64,000 nucleotides of DNA from Hymenobacter terrenus (GCF_000972495.1 NZ_LATM01000001.1:1-64000), one strand, 5' to 3'. Positions 33,340 to 46,268 are shown, numbered from the stretch's first letter. Notes: generated by a model from the letters alone, not told the origin. A program made the numbers and translations.

Positions 33340-34011
33340 CTAGTCTTGCGTCAGGGCGTAGGCCACGAGATTTGCGCCCATGCGCAGGGCTGCGTCGTGC
33401 ACGGCGGGGGTGTCTTCGGGGTAAGTTCCCACATCCTCCCAGCCATTGCCGAGGTCGCACTCGTAGCTGTAGAAGCACACCAGGCGGCCTTTGTAGAGCA
33501 GGCCGAAGCCTTGGGCGCGTTTGGCATCGTGCTCGTGCACTTTGGGCAGGCCGTTGGGAAACGCGTATTTCTGGTGATAAATGGGGTGGGAGTAGGGCAG
33601 CTCCACGAATTCCAGCTCGGGAAACACTTTTTTCATCTCGGGCCGGATGAATTTATCGAGCCCGTAATTGTCGTCGATGTGCAGAAAGCCGCCGCCGGTG
33701 AGGTAGCGGCGCAGGTTCTTGGCCTCTGCGGCGGTGAAGCTCACGTTGCCATGCCCGGTCATGTGCACGAAGGGGTAGGTGAGCAGTTCGGGCGCGTCGA
33801 GCTCCACGGTAGCTTCTTCGGGCGCGATGTTGGTTTTCAGCGTCTGGTTGCAGAAGCTGATAAGGTTAGGCAGCGAGGTTTTGTTGGCGTACCAGTCGCC
33901 TCCGCCGCCGTAGTGCAGCTTAGCGATGCGGAAGCTGTAGGTAGCCGGGCCAGCGGCGCTTAATGAAAGCAGGAGGGCCACCGCGAGAAACAGATTTTTC
34001 AGCATAAGCAA
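33340..34011 (-). CDS. Exported DUF4159 protein
   Basis: A 223-residue protein with a signal peptide (LKNLFLAVALLLSLSAAGPA) and the DUF4159 core: IAKLHYGGGGDWYANKTSLP, ELLTYPFVHMTGHGNVSFT and LTGGGFLHIDDNYGLDKFIR. The fold is GATase-like. In Bacteroidota it occurs with MoxR/von Willebrand clusters or alone. Two near-adjacent ATGs (34011 and 34005) are possible starts. It stands alone here. Confidence 0.9.
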   Translation of the reverse strand: MLMLKNLFLAVALLLSLSAAGPATYSFRIAKLHYGGGGDWYANKTSLPNLISFCNQTLKTNIAPEEATVELDAPELLTYPFVHMTGHGNVSFTAAEAKNLRRYLTGGGFLHIDDNYGLDKFIRPEMKKVFPELEFVELPYSHPIYHQKYAFPNGLPKVHEHDAKRAQGFGLLYKGRLVCFYSYECDLGNGWEDVGTYPEDTPAVHDAALRMGANLVAYALTQD

Positions 34012-35885
<1,874 letters not shown>

Positions 35886-35906
35886 ATGACAATGCTCAAA
35901 AGCAGC

Positions 35907-35966
35907 CTAGAGCCGTTTCGGGGTCTGTTGTAGCGCAGACTACAACAGACCCCGAAACGGCTCTAG
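35907..35966. terminator. 27-bp-arm hairpin after rtcB
   Basis: Perfect arms 35907-35933 and 35940-35966 with a 6-nt loop, 22 bp after the stop. It lacks a T tract, so it may act as a REP-type transcript end. Confidence 0.7.
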
Positions 35967-36047
35967 TAGGGCAAGGTTTGCTATTGGTATACCCTAAAAC
36001 GGCCAAGTAGTAGTGTAATCTCTTTAATTATTAAGTTTACTACAGGT

Positions 36048-36770
36048 ATGAGTGTTCAGCAATTTGAATTAGATAAAGGCCGATTTGGTGAAGTTCGAAA
36101 ATTGATTCTGGTCAAAGGATTGCCAATGATGGTACTGGCGATGATGGCTGGGATAGGAATGAGTTACCATAATAATGATACTCGACAAGAACAGCTAAGT
36201 TTTTGGCTTATAATGACACCTCTATTTATTGTTTTGCTGGCGGTAGGAATATACTGGGGGATTCAGCGGCAAAAGGTCCTCTTTTTAAGTTACCGTCTTA
36301 CTATTGATGAACACGGAATTATGCGGGAGCAAGCAACTACTCCCACTATCCGATTAATACGAGAGGATATACAGAAAATTTATAAAGACACTAACGGCAG
36401 CTACGCGGTAAAAGGAAACTCAATAAATGAAACTATCCTGATACCAGCCCAGGTCCAAAATCCTGCTGCTTTGGAGGAGCGTCTGGCCCGATTGAGTCCT
36501 TTGGCACCACCGCCAAACCTACCGGTTGTTACCAGAGCATTATGGATGCTACCAGTAGTAACACTCGTGTTAATGGTGGTAGTGTATGTGTCGGTCAATA
36601 AAACAGTCGTAGCCCTTAGCGGAACGTTGCTTCTCGGAATGTTGAGCTATTCATTGGTCGCTACACAACGGAGTAAACATGTGGATGGCAAAACGAAAAG
36701 AAGTATGTGGCTTGTATTGTTAGTTATTGCCTCTATTCTAGCCGTGATGCACGCCAAGCTCAGCACGTAA
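36048..36770 (+). CDS. Hypothetical membrane protein, 240 aa
   Basis: Two N-terminal membrane segments (GLPMMVLAMMAGIGMSY and LIMTPLFIVLLAVGIYWGI) lead to a cytosolic PH-like stretch (YRLTIDEHGIMREQ, ILIPAQVQNPAALEERL). Three more segments follow (LWMLPVVTLVLMVVVYVSV, LSGTLLLGMLSYSLV, LVLLVIASILAVMH). The order resembles YcxB/PH-domain membrane proteins of unknown role. AT content is higher than in neighbours. It is convergent with rsmE at a distance of 17 bp. Confidence 0.75.
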   Translation: MSVQQFELDKGRFGEVRKLILVKGLPMMVLAMMAGIGMSYHNNDTRQEQLSFWLIMTPLFIVLLAVGIYWGIQRQKVLFLSYRLTIDEHGIMREQATTPTIRLIREDIQKIYKDTNGSYAVKGNSINETILIPAQVQNPAALEERLARLSPLAPPPNLPVVTRALWMLPVVTLVLMVVVYVSVNKTVVALSGTLLLGMLSYSLVATQRSKHVDGKTKRSMWLVLLVIASILAVMHAKLST

Positions 36771-36787
36771 GTGAGCTCGATTGAATT

Positions 36788-37483
36788 TCAACGGACCAAA
36801 TGCGCCGTAAACACCGCCGCTAAGGCTGCCGTTTCCGTACGTAGCCGCGAGGCGCCGAGTGTCACCGGCCGAATACCTTGGCCTAACGCTAACGAAATTT
36901 CTCCCGGCGTAAAATCGCCTTCCGGCCCGATGAGTACGCAGCAGCTCGGCCCCGCGCCGGCTACTTGCGCCAGCGCCGTACGTTCGCCTTCTTCCAGATG
37001 GGCGATGAAGGTTGTTTCTGGCGCCGCTCCATGTACAAAGGCCCCAAAATCCGTCAGCTCATCCAACTGCGGCAGCCAGGCCTGGCCCGACTGCTTCAGG
37101 GCGCTGATGGCGATTTTCTCCAGGCGCTCCAGCTTCAATTCGCGGCGCTCGGAGCGGGCGCAGCGCAGGAAACTGATGCGCTCCACGCCGACTTCGACGG
37201 CTTTTTCCACGAACCACTCCATGCGGTCGAGGTTTTTGGTGGGGGCCACGGCCACGTGGGTAAAGTAGGGGCGGGGCGGGCTGATTTGGTGGTGGCTGAT
37301 GCGCAGCTGGCAACGCTTGGGGTTAGCTTCGGCCACGGCGGCGGTGTAGCGGCCGCCGCGGCCGTCGAGTAGTTCCACGGCATGGCCGGAACCGAGGCGC
37401 AGCACCCGTACGGCGTGCTTGCTTTCGTCTTCGGGCAAGGTATAAGTGTCGCCGCTAAGGTCGGGCGCGTAGAAGGTGTGCAT
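36788..37483 (-). CDS. rsmE: 16S rRNA (uracil-1498-N3)-methyltransferase
   Basis: From ATG 37483 (231 aa) the protein shows the RsmE order: N-terminal PUA-like part (MHTFYAPDLSGDTYTLPEDE, SKHAVRVLRL) and then the SPOUT knot (GPEGDFTPGEISLAL and VTLGASRLRTETAALAAVFT). It methylates N3 of U1498 in 16S rRNA using S-adenosylmethionine. The start is placed here because upstream sequence lacks homology. It is divergent from the dehydrogenase at 37636. Confidence 0.95.
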   Translation of the reverse strand: MHTFYAPDLSGDTYTLPEDESKHAVRVLRLGSGHAVELLDGRGGRYTAAVAEANPKRCQLRISHHQISPPRPYFTHVAVAPTKNLDRMEWFVEKAVEVGVERISFLRCARSERRELKLERLEKIAISALKQSGQAWLPQLDELTDFGAFVHGAAPETTFIAHLEEGERTALAQVAGAGPSCCVLIGPEGDFTPGEISLALGQGIRPVTLGASRLRTETAALAAVFTAHLVR

Positions 37484-37635
37484 GGGGCAAAGAACGGTAC
37501 TGGGATAAAAAGAGCGAGGCCGCCCAGGCGTTTCTTCGACTAAGCGGACGGTTTGACCCGGCTTGGCGAACGACAACTACTTGGTTGGTCTGGTCGTACC
37601 TCTTGGCTCAGGTTATCACCTTTCCACTTCACCTT

Positions 37636-38682
37636 ATGAAACCCACCCTCAAGAAATTACAGGACCAAGTTATGGTCATCACCGGCGCTTCGTCGGGTAT
37701 CGGTCTGGTCACGGCCCGCCTGGCCGCTAAAGAAGGAACCCGGCTGGTGCTGGCTGCTCGCAGCGAAGACGCCCTGCGCCAGCTCGCCGATGAAATTACC
37801 GCAGCCGGCGGTGAGGCCATTTACGTGGTGGCCGACGTGAGCAACCAAGCCGACGTGAAGCACATCGCGCAGGCCGCCATCCACCGGTTCGGCGGTTTCG
37901 ATACCTGGGTGAACGATGCCGGGGTGTCGATGTACGGCAAAGTCGAGCAAATGCCCGTGGATGATATGCGTAAGCTGTTCGATACCAACGTGTGGGGACT
38001 GATTTACGGCTCGCTTGAAGCCGTGCAGCACCTCAAAACGCGGGGCGGCACCCTCATCAATATCGGCAGTATCTTGTCCGAAACCACTGCCATTCTCCAA
38101 ACCATCTACAGCGCCAGCAAGCACGCCGTGAAAGGCTTCACCGACGGCCTGCGCATGGAGCTGGAAATGGACGGTGCGCCCATCGCAGTGTCACTCGTGA
38201 AGCCAGCCGCCATCGACACGCCCTATCCGTTGCACGCCAAGAACTTCATGGACCGTGAGCCCCAGCACGCTCCGCCGGCCTACGCGCCCGATATCGTAGC
38301 TCGCGCCATCCTGCACTGCGCCGAAACTGGCCAACCCGAAGTGACGGTAGGTGGCGGTGGCAAGATGATAATGGCCATGAATCACTACGCCCCGCGCCTC
38401 ACCGACAAGTTCATGGAAAAGGTGTTTGCTAAGCAGGAGAAGTCGAAGCGCCCGCCTCAGCCGCGCCACAAAAACGGCCTCGACCATGCCGCCGGCCAAT
38501 TGGAAGAGCGCGGCAACTACCCCGGCCACACCCGCGAAACCAGTATCTACACCTCCGCCACCACCAATCCGCTAGTAACGGCGGCCGTGCTGGCGGGTGC
38601 CGGCGTGGGCTTGGCCGCGTGGCTGAACAGCCGCTCGGTGGGAAGCGCTGAAGTCAAGGCCAGCGTCAACGGGCAGCGGTAG
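37636..38682 (+). CDS. SDR-family oxidoreductase with a C-terminal extension
   Basis: From ATG 37636 (348 aa). The Rossmann motif is VITGASSGIGLVTARLA, with VADVSNQADVKHIAQAA and the NAG-type motif WVNDAGVSMYG. The catalytic part is INIGSILSETTAILQTIYSA and SKHAVKGF (Ser, Tyr-x3-Lys as YSASK). After the 250-residue core comes a tail with KNGLDHAAGQLEERGNYPGH and a small hydrophobic segment (VTAAVLAGAGVGLAAWL). This form is usual for SDR proteins of the short-chain subfamily found with glucose or stress genes. The substrate is unknown. Confidence 0.9.
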   Translation: MKPTLKKLQDQVMVITGASSGIGLVTARLAAKEGTRLVLAARSEDALRQLADEITAAGGEAIYVVADVSNQADVKHIAQAAIHRFGGFDTWVNDAGVSMYGKVEQMPVDDMRKLFDTNVWGLIYGSLEAVQHLKTRGGTLINIGSILSETTAILQTIYSASKHAVKGFTDGLRMELEMDGAPIAVSLVKPAAIDTPYPLHAKNFMDREPQHAPPAYAPDIVARAILHCAETGQPEVTVGGGGKMIMAMNHYAPRLTDKFMEKVFAKQEKSKRPPQPRHKNGLDHAAGQLEERGNYPGHTRETSIYTSATTNPLVTAAVLAGAGVGLAAWLNSRSVGSAEVKASVNGQR

Positions 38683-38697
38683 GGTTCGCGTTATGTT

Positions 38698-38760
38698 GTA
38701 AAAGCGCGGTGTTTTGCAGGATTGCTCACCTATGAGCACTGCAAAACACCGCGCTTTTAC
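38698..38760. terminator. 22-bp-arm hairpin after the SDR gene
   Basis: GTAAAAGCGCGGTGTTTTGC and its complement form perfect arms (38698-38719 and 38739-38760), with an inner 6-bp stem. It starts 15 bp after the stop. Confidence 0.75.
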
Positions 38761-38900
38761 GTGGCCAATCTTATTTGTATCAGCCAGTCCTAGCTGAGCG
38801 CAATCGAAGCATCCTGCTCGAATCGTTTAACAATTGGATTAGTAGTAGGATTAGAATTAAACCATGAGTAAGCAGCGCGTGTGCGACCATTAGATTTTAA

Positions 38901-38948
38901 GTCACCAAAAAGCCCTGTCAGCTGCAACTGACGGGGCTTTTTGGTGAC
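38901..38948. terminator. Bidirectional terminator after pckA
   Basis: GTCACCAAAAAGCCCTGTCAG and CTGACGGGGCTTTTTGGTGAC pair nearly perfectly around a 6-nt loop. It is 17 bp beyond the pckA stop on the minus strand, with T runs. Confidence 0.85.
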
Positions 38949-38965
38949 TTAACTATTTGGTAGAA

Positions 38966-40591
38966 TTAGGCTTCTACGGCAACACGCGGCGCGCCAGCTA
39001 AAATTTCCTCATTCGCAAAGTCGGCGTACTTCTTGAAATTCTCAACGAACTTCTCGGCCAGGTCGGCGGCGGTTTTGTCGTAGGCTTCCTTGTCGGCCCA
39101 GGTGTTGCGCGGGTCCAGGATTTCACTCGGGACGCCGGGCACTGCGCCGGGCACGGCCATGCCGAAGATGGGGTGCTTGGTGAATTTTACTTCATCGAGC
39201 TGGCCGTTGAGGGCGGCCGTAATCATGGCGCGGGTGTAGTTGAGCTTCATGCGGTGGCCGGTGCCGTAGCTGCCACCGGTCCAGCCAGTATTGATGAGCC
39301 AAACGTTGATGTCGGGGTTTTCGTCCATTTTCTGGCCTAGCATCTCGGCGTACTTGGTAGGGTGCAAGGGCAGAAATACGGCGCCGAAGCAGGCCGAGAA
39401 CGTAGTTTGCGGCTCCACCACGCCCATTTCGGTACCGGCTACTTTGGCAGTGTAGCCCGACATAAACAGGTACATGGCGTGGCTCTTATCGAGCCTGCTG
39501 ATGGGCGGAATCACCCCAAAAGCATCAGCAGTCAGGAAGAAAATGTTCTTTGGCGCGTCGGCCACGCTGGGCTCGATGGCGTTCGGAATGAAGTTAATAG
39601 GGTAGGCCGTCCGGGTGTTTTCGGTCACCGATTTGTTGGCGTAGTCCACAGTGTGGGTGCCGGGAATGAAGCGCGTATTCTCCACGATGGAGCCGAAGCG
39701 GATAGCATCCCAGATTTCAGGCTCCTTCTCGCGGCTAAGGTCGATGACCTTAGCATAGCAGCCGCCTTCGAAGTTGAAGATACCGGCATCCGGCGTCCAG
39801 CCGTGCTCGTCGTCGCCGATGAGGCCGCGGTTGGGGTCGGCGGAGAGGGTAGTTTTACCGGTGCCGGAGAGCCCAAAGAAGATGGCGGTGTCGCCGTCTT
39901 TGCCCACGTTGGCCGAGCAGTGCATGGGCAACGTGCTCATCTCGTGGGGCAGCAGGTAGTTCAGCACCCCGAAAATACCCTTTTTCATCTCGCCAGCGTA
40001 GCCCGTGCCGCCAATGAGAATCATCTTCCTGGTGAAGTTGATGATGGCGAAGTTGGGCTGGCGGGTGCCATCTACAGTCGGGTCGGCTTCAAAGCCGGGG
40101 GCGCAAATGATGCTAAAATCGGGCGTCCAGCTGGTGTCGGCGCCCTCGGCGGGGCGCAGGAACATATTGTAGCAAAACAAGTTGTGCCAGGCCTGCTCGT
40201 TCACGATGCGCAGCTTGAGCTGGTAGTCGGGGTTGGCTCCGGCGTAGGCCTCGCGCACGTATAGCTCCTTGTCGGCCAGATAAGCTACCATTTTCTGGTG
40301 CAACCGGTCAAATTTATCGGCCTCGAAGGGGATGTTGATATCACCCCACCAAACGCTGTCTTCGGTGTTGGCATCCTTTACTACGAACCGGTCTTTAGGC
40401 GAGCGGCCCGTGAACTTGCCGGTGTCTGCCATCAGCGCGCCCGTGTCGGTGAGTGTGCCTTCGCCGTTGCGCAGGGCGTGCTCGATGAGCTCAGCGGGCG
40501 TCAGGTTGAAGTGGATGGTAGCCGTTTCGCGGAAGCCAAGCGACTGCAAACGATTGTGAAAATTGACGGCAAGGTGAGAAGCTTCTTGCAT
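38966..40591 (-). CDS. pckA: Phosphoenolpyruvate carboxykinase (ATP)
   Basis: This 541-residue enzyme converts oxaloacetate and ATP to phosphoenolpyruvate, CO2 and ADP for gluconeogenesis. The kinase-1a P-loop is GLSGTGKTTLSADP. GDDEHGWTPDAGIFNFEGGC (kinase-2) and IRFGSIVENT follow, and TGRSPKDRFVV and FAIINFTRKMILIGGTGYAG precede. The start is ATG 40591; upstream codons are not conserved. A TACCTTTG box on the minus strand at 40634-40641 fits a Bacteroidota promoter. It is divergent from an AraC-type gene. Confidence 0.97.
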   Translation of the reverse strand: MQEASHLAVNFHNRLQSLGFRETATIHFNLTPAELIEHALRNGEGTLTDTGALMADTGKFTGRSPKDRFVVKDANTEDSVWWGDINIPFEADKFDRLHQKMVAYLADKELYVREAYAGANPDYQLKLRIVNEQAWHNLFCYNMFLRPAEGADTSWTPDFSIICAPGFEADPTVDGTRQPNFAIINFTRKMILIGGTGYAGEMKKGIFGVLNYLLPHEMSTLPMHCSANVGKDGDTAIFFGLSGTGKTTLSADPNRGLIGDDEHGWTPDAGIFNFEGGCYAKVIDLSREKEPEIWDAIRFGSIVENTRFIPGTHTVDYANKSVTENTRTAYPINFIPNAIEPSVADAPKNIFFLTADAFGVIPPISRLDKSHAMYLFMSGYTAKVAGTEMGVVEPQTTFSACFGAVFLPLHPTKYAEMLGQKMDENPDINVWLINTGWTGGSYGTGHRMKLNYTRAMITAALNGQLDEVKFTKHPIFGMAVPGAVPGVPSEILDPRNTWADKEAYDKTAADLAEKFVENFKKYADFANEEILAGAPRVAVEA

Positions 40592-40633
40592 GGCTATGAA
40601 AGTGTTGGGTGGGAGTTCTCGTGAGTGAGGACA

Positions 40634-40641
40634 CAAAGGTA
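40634..40641 (-). promoter_or_regulatory. Bacteroidota -7 box (TACCTTTG) for pckA
   Basis: The minus strand reads TACCTTTG 43 bp before the pckA ATG, matching TAnnTTTG. No well-spaced TTG -33 element is seen. Confidence 0.5.
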
Positions 40642-40832
40642 GAATTGCCTGGCTTGTCGGCAGTGAAACAATTCGTTTCTTTACCGGGACAAATTAAACC
40701 TAATGCTGCTCTGACCGCGCTTCTGACCTACCAAGGCCCTGGTGCAAGGCAGTGAGGGTAGGAATAATTCAACCACGTCGTAACTCCTGATGGTCATTAG
40801 GTTTGCTTTGTCTCTGCTTTTTATGTCTGTTT

Positions 40833-41750
40833 ATGGCTACTGATATTGCTCGATACAACGGTATTTACGGCGACAGTAAGGCAAAGATTTCGCACGATTA
40901 CTTGCAAAGCCAGCTCATCGTGCCCCGGCAGCGCCTCACCGACTGGGGCCTCAAGCCGCACCTGCACGAAAACCTGTTCCAGCTGTTCTTCCTCGAGGCC
41001 GGCCGCGCCTCCTTCAAGGCCACTACGCTGGTGGAGCTGCGCACGCCCTGCCTGGTTATCATCCCGGCCAATACCGTGCACGGCTTCACGTTTAGCCCGC
41101 AGGTGAAGGGCCGCACCCTCACGCTGGCCGAAGCCCTGCTCGACACCATTTTGCAGGCCACGCCGGGAGTGCTGGTCGAGCTAAACACGGTGCACATTCT
41201 GTCCGATTTCAACTCCGAAGTCAGCTTCGCCGATTTGCTGACCCTGGAACAGCAGATTCACACCGAGATTTATACCGAGCTGCCCGGCAAGCAGCTGGCT
41301 CTCAATGGTTATTTCAAGCTGCTGTTCGTGAAAATATTCCGGCTGCTGCACCATAACCGCCGTAAGGAGGAAAGCCCCAACCGTGCGCTGCACTATTTTC
41401 GCGAGTTTCAGAAAGCCATTGAGCAGGCCGCACCCTTCGAGAAGAAAATCTCGCAGTTTGCCCAGGAACTCAAGATTACCCAAGTACATTTAAACCGCAT
41501 CTGTCAGGCCGTGAAGGGCAAAACGGCCCAGCAAATCGTGCAGGCCCATACCATTCGCAAGGCCCACAACTACCTGCTCTACACCTCGCTTTCGGTAGCC
41601 GAAATTGCCTACGAGCTGCAGTTTGTCGACCCTGGCTACTTCACCCGGTTTTTCCGCAAACAAACCGGCCTCTCGCCCGGCGCCTACCGCGCCAAAGCCT
41701 ACCGCAACGAAGGCTCACCTAAAAGTGCTAAGTCCGAATTGCTGGAGTAA
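40833..41750 (+). CDS. AraC-family transcriptional regulator
   Basis: From ATG 40833 (305 aa). An N-terminal cupin-like sensing half (LHENLFQLFFLEAGRASFKA, LVIIPANTVHGFTFSPQVKG) is followed by two helix-turn-helix motifs. These are the first around ISQFAQELKITQVHLNRICQ and the second in LSVAEIAYELQFVDPGYFTR, ending FFRKQTGLSPGAYR, the AraC signature. The effector is not known. It could control the POT transporter 124 bp downstream on the same strand; that is only positional. Confidence 0.92.
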   Translation: MATDIARYNGIYGDSKAKISHDYLQSQLIVPRQRLTDWGLKPHLHENLFQLFFLEAGRASFKATTLVELRTPCLVIIPANTVHGFTFSPQVKGRTLTLAEALLDTILQATPGVLVELNTVHILSDFNSEVSFADLLTLEQQIHTEIYTELPGKQLALNGYFKLLFVKIFRLLHHNRRKEESPNRALHYFREFQKAIEQAAPFEKKISQFAQELKITQVHLNRICQAVKGKTAQQIVQAHTIRKAHNYLLYTSLSVAEIAYELQFVDPGYFTRFFRKQTGLSPGAYRAKAYRNEGSPKSAKSELLE

Positions 41751-41873
41751 AAAAATAATTCGAACGTCACACTGCCGAAACTTTCCTAGATTTACCGTGC
41801 CCCTACTGCACTAATTGTGCACCGGGCCCGGTTTTCTCATTTGCCTTCTTATTTTCTCACCCTAACTTCTCAC

Positions 41874-43523
41874 ATGCAAACTGTCCCTGCTCATACCGAG
41901 CAACCGCTCGCCGCGGAATCCACGAGCCACCCCCGCGGGCTGTACCTGTTGTTCGCCACCGAAATGTGGGAGCGGTTCAGCTACTACGGCATGCGCGCCG
42001 TGCTCGTGCTGTTCCTCACCAAGGCCATGATGATGGACAAGGCCTTCGCGTCCAAGTTCTACGGCGGCTACACCAGCCTGATTTACCTCACCCCGCTCAT
42101 CGGCGGCTTTATTGCCGACCGCTACTGGGGCAACCGGCGCTCCATTCTCACGGGCGGCATCCTGATGGCGTTGGGTCAGTTCACCCTGTTTTTCTCGGCC
42201 TCTAACTACGGTCCCGCCGAAACCCATTCGCTCAGCCACCAACTCCTGTACCTGGGCCTTGGCTTCATGATTTTGGGCAACGGCTTCTTCAAACCCAATA
42301 TTTCGAGCATGGTGGGCTCGCTCTACAGCGCCACCGATAAGCGTAAGGACGCGGCCTACACCATTTTCTACATGGGCATCAATCTGGGCTCGTTCATCGG
42401 CAACACCATCACCAGCCTCCTGGGCGACACCGGTCGCGCCGGCGACTTCCGCTGGGCATTCCTGGCCTGCGGCATTGCTATGCTGCTGGGCACGGGTATT
42501 TTCCAGTGGGGCAAAACCAAGTACCTGCACACCCCCGAAGGCGTGCAGGTGGGCGAAACCCCGGCCATTTCGGGCGGCATCAAGGGCGTCTTTGCTCTGC
42601 TGCCGGTGCTGCTGGCGTTGGCATTAGGTCTTTTATGGCTTGATTCGACACCAATATCTGGATTCATTCTTTATGTCAAGCACTTATTTGGTAGCAATTC
42701 AGACACTCTGCCAGCTTGGGCAAATGCTCCGTTGCCTATCATTATAACATTGTTGGTAGTGGCTACTTTGGGTATTGTCATCTATATTCTATCTGATAAA
42801 ACGTTGACGAATTCCGATAGACAGCGGGTGATGGTTATTTTCACGGTGGCCTTCTTTGTGGTGTTCTTCTGGGCGGCGTTTGAGCAGGCCCCAGCCTCGC
42901 TCACATTTTTCGCCGACGAGCAGATGGACCGCACGATCTTCGGCTACGAGTTGCCCGCTAGTATCTTCCAAAACCTGAATGCCTTCTTCGTGGTGGCCGG
43001 CGCCCCGGTGATGGCCCTGCTCTGGACGGCCCTGGGCAAGCGCGGGTCCGAACCGCCCTCCCCGGTCAAGATGGCCATCGGCTTGGCCCTGCTGGCCGTG
43101 GGCTACCTCGTGATGTGCTTCGGCGTGCACGACTTGCAGCCTGGCGTGAAGGTAAGCATGTTCTACCTGGTGGCCCTGTATTTCTTCCACTCCATCGGCG
43201 AGCTGTGCTTGTCGCCCATCGGCTTGTCGCTGGTGAATAAGCTGGCCCCCATCAAGTTTGCCTCCCTACTCATGGCCGTGTGGTTCCTGGCTAACGCCGC
43301 CGCCAACTACCTGGCTGGCTACATGAGCAGCCTCTATCCCGACCCCAAGTCCGATAAGCCCGCCCCCGTTCTGTTGGGCTTCCAAATCACCAACCTCTAC
43401 GACTTCTTCCTGGTGTTCGTCGTGTCGGCCTCAGCGGCGGCGCTCATCCTCTTCATAATCAGCCGCCAGCTGACCAAGATGATGGATGCCCGCAACTATC
43501 CGGCGCCCGTAGCGCAGGGCTAG
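41874..43523 (+). CDS. POT-family proton-dependent peptide transporter
   Basis: From ATG 41874 (549 aa) it is a major-facilitator transporter importing di- or tripeptides with protons. The POT signature ATEMWERFSYYGMRAVLVLF contains the ExxERFxYY proton site, and GGFIADRYWGNRRS and FYMGINLGSFIGN follow. About 12-14 membrane segments are present. Residues about 246-320 (42610-42836) use much more AT-rich codons than the rest, as if that segment had been replaced. A hairpin terminator follows. Confidence 0.93.
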   Translation: MQTVPAHTEQPLAAESTSHPRGLYLLFATEMWERFSYYGMRAVLVLFLTKAMMMDKAFASKFYGGYTSLIYLTPLIGGFIADRYWGNRRSILTGGILMALGQFTLFFSASNYGPAETHSLSHQLLYLGLGFMILGNGFFKPNISSMVGSLYSATDKRKDAAYTIFYMGINLGSFIGNTITSLLGDTGRAGDFRWAFLACGIAMLLGTGIFQWGKTKYLHTPEGVQVGETPAISGGIKGVFALLPVLLALALGLLWLDSTPISGFILYVKHLFGSNSDTLPAWANAPLPIIITLLVVATLGIVIYILSDKTLTNSDRQRVMVIFTVAFFVVFFWAAFEQAPASLTFFADEQMDRTIFGYELPASIFQNLNAFFVVAGAPVMALLWTALGKRGSEPPSPVKMAIGLALLAVGYLVMCFGVHDLQPGVKVSMFYLVALYFFHSIGELCLSPIGLSLVNKLAPIKFASLLMAVWFLANAAANYLAGYMSSLYPDPKSDKPAPVLLGFQITNLYDFFLVFVVSASAAALILFIISRQLTKMMDARNYPAPVAQG

Positions 43524-43596
43524 AAGCCCCAACTGTCTCTACCTCGGTCGCTTCTTGCTTAGCTGAGTAAGCAGCTTCCAATAAGATTATGGAATG

Positions 43597-43633
43597 AAAA
43601 GCCCCCGGCACTACGCTTGCCGGGGGCTTTTTC
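43597..43633. terminator. Terminator after the POT gene
   Basis: AAAAGCCCCCGGCA and TGCCGGGGGCTTTTT make a 14-bp stem with a 9-nt loop and a T tail. Confidence 0.85.
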
Positions 43634-43639
43634 GTGCTC

Positions 43640-43930
43640 CCTGATTACTTTCCAGCGCAACCCGAATCCTGACCAACCCATCCCGATAACTCCCAACGTC
43701 ATCCCGACAACTGCCAACACTATTCCGATAACTCCCAAAGGCTCTTCGGCTACTCCCAACGCCATTCCGACTGCTTCCAAAGGCTCTTCGACCACTCCCA
43801 AAGGCTTCCCGACTACTTCCAAACCCTTCCCGATACCAAACCTTTCGTCCCGACTCCTGACCTTCCGTCCGGGCTCTTGACCTTCTTGTCCCGACTCCTG
43901 ACCCTCCACTCCCTGGTACTACGTCCTCAC
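43640..43930. repeat. Gene-free region with 15-bp-periodic degenerate repeats
   Basis: Between two terminators, about 43670-43850, units such as ATTCCGACTGCTTCC, AAAGGCTCTTCGACC and ACTCCCAAAGGCTTC recur with 15-bp periodicity. Both strands stay open in some frames because of the period, but no start, signal or family supports a gene. Confidence 0.6.
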
Positions 43931-43931
43931 G

Positions 43932-43974
43932 CACAAAAAAGCCCCGCTGGCAACGCCAACGGGGCTTTTTTGTG
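43932..43974. terminator. Terminator of groEL
   Basis: CACAAAAAAGCCCCGCTGGC and its near-complement ending GGGGCTTTTTTGTG. It is 48 bp beyond the groEL stop on the minus strand. Confidence 0.85.
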
Positions 43975-44021
43975 AACGAATCAAATCGGATAAACCCGTT
44001 TTAATTCGTTACATCTGCGGT

Positions 44022-45677
<1,656 letters not shown>

Positions 45678-45732
45678 TCAAGTAATTGGGGGAGTGAAAT
45701 AATAGAATTTTCGGTCTGCCTAAGCTAGTGGC

Positions 45733-46023
45733 TTAGAGCACGGCGAAAATGTCCGACTCGCGCATGATGAGCAGGTCCTCGCCGTCGACGGTGATTTCCG
45801 TGCCAGCGTATTTGCCGTACAAAACTTGGTCACCGACCTGCACCTGGGGCTTGATGATGGCGCCCGCGTCGGAGGTTTTGCCTTCGCCTACGGCCACTAC
45901 TTCGCCACGCTGGGGCTTCTCCTTGGCCGTATCGGGAATGATGATGCCGGATTTGGTTTTTTCCTCGGCGGCGGCGGCGCGAACAATGACGCGGTCGGCC
46001 AGCGGTTTCATGCTAAGTGCCAT
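45733..46023 (-). CDS. groES: Co-chaperonin GroES (10 kDa)
   Basis: The 96-residue lid protein of Gro[22 protein letters not shown] opens the fold, [20 protein letters not shown] carries the mobile loop, and [20 protein letters not shown] closes it. ATG 46023 is the preferred start, with an internal ATG at 46011 as alternative. It is the first gene of the groES-groEL operon. No CIRCE-type inverted repeat is visible upstream. Confidence 0.97.
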   Translation of the reverse strand: MALSMKPLADRVIVRAAAAEEKTKSGIIIPDTAKEKPQRGEVVAVGEGKTSDAGAIIKPQVQVGDQVLYGKYAGTEITVDGEDLLIMRESDIFAVL

Positions 46024-46228
46024 TCTGTGTGTGTTTGGTTTGAATTAGGTGGAAAAACTACGTGTCCGGCCCTCTCTCATTTCCCGTGCCAGCGCCATAA
46101 ACCTGACAAAATAGGCAGTATCGGGAACCAAAGCGTGGCAGAAATTTCAGGTATGAGCCGGCCAGCAGCTGGTGCGCTGCTGGAGGTGCGCCGGCAGCAA
46201 GCCCGTTGCCAACTGGAATGTTTTGAAA

Positions 46229-46268
46229 CAAAAAAGCCGGTGGCTCCCGAAGGAACCACCGGCTTTAG
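46229..46268. terminator. Terminator of the secG unit
   Basis: AAAGCCGGTGG and CCACCGGCTTT form the stem, with an A run at 46228-46235 that becomes a T tail on the minus strand. It lies 20 bp past the secG stop. Confidence 0.85.

Noticed and set aside
46024..46080. CIRCE element before groES
   Set aside because: No TTAGCACTC-type inverted repeat is present.
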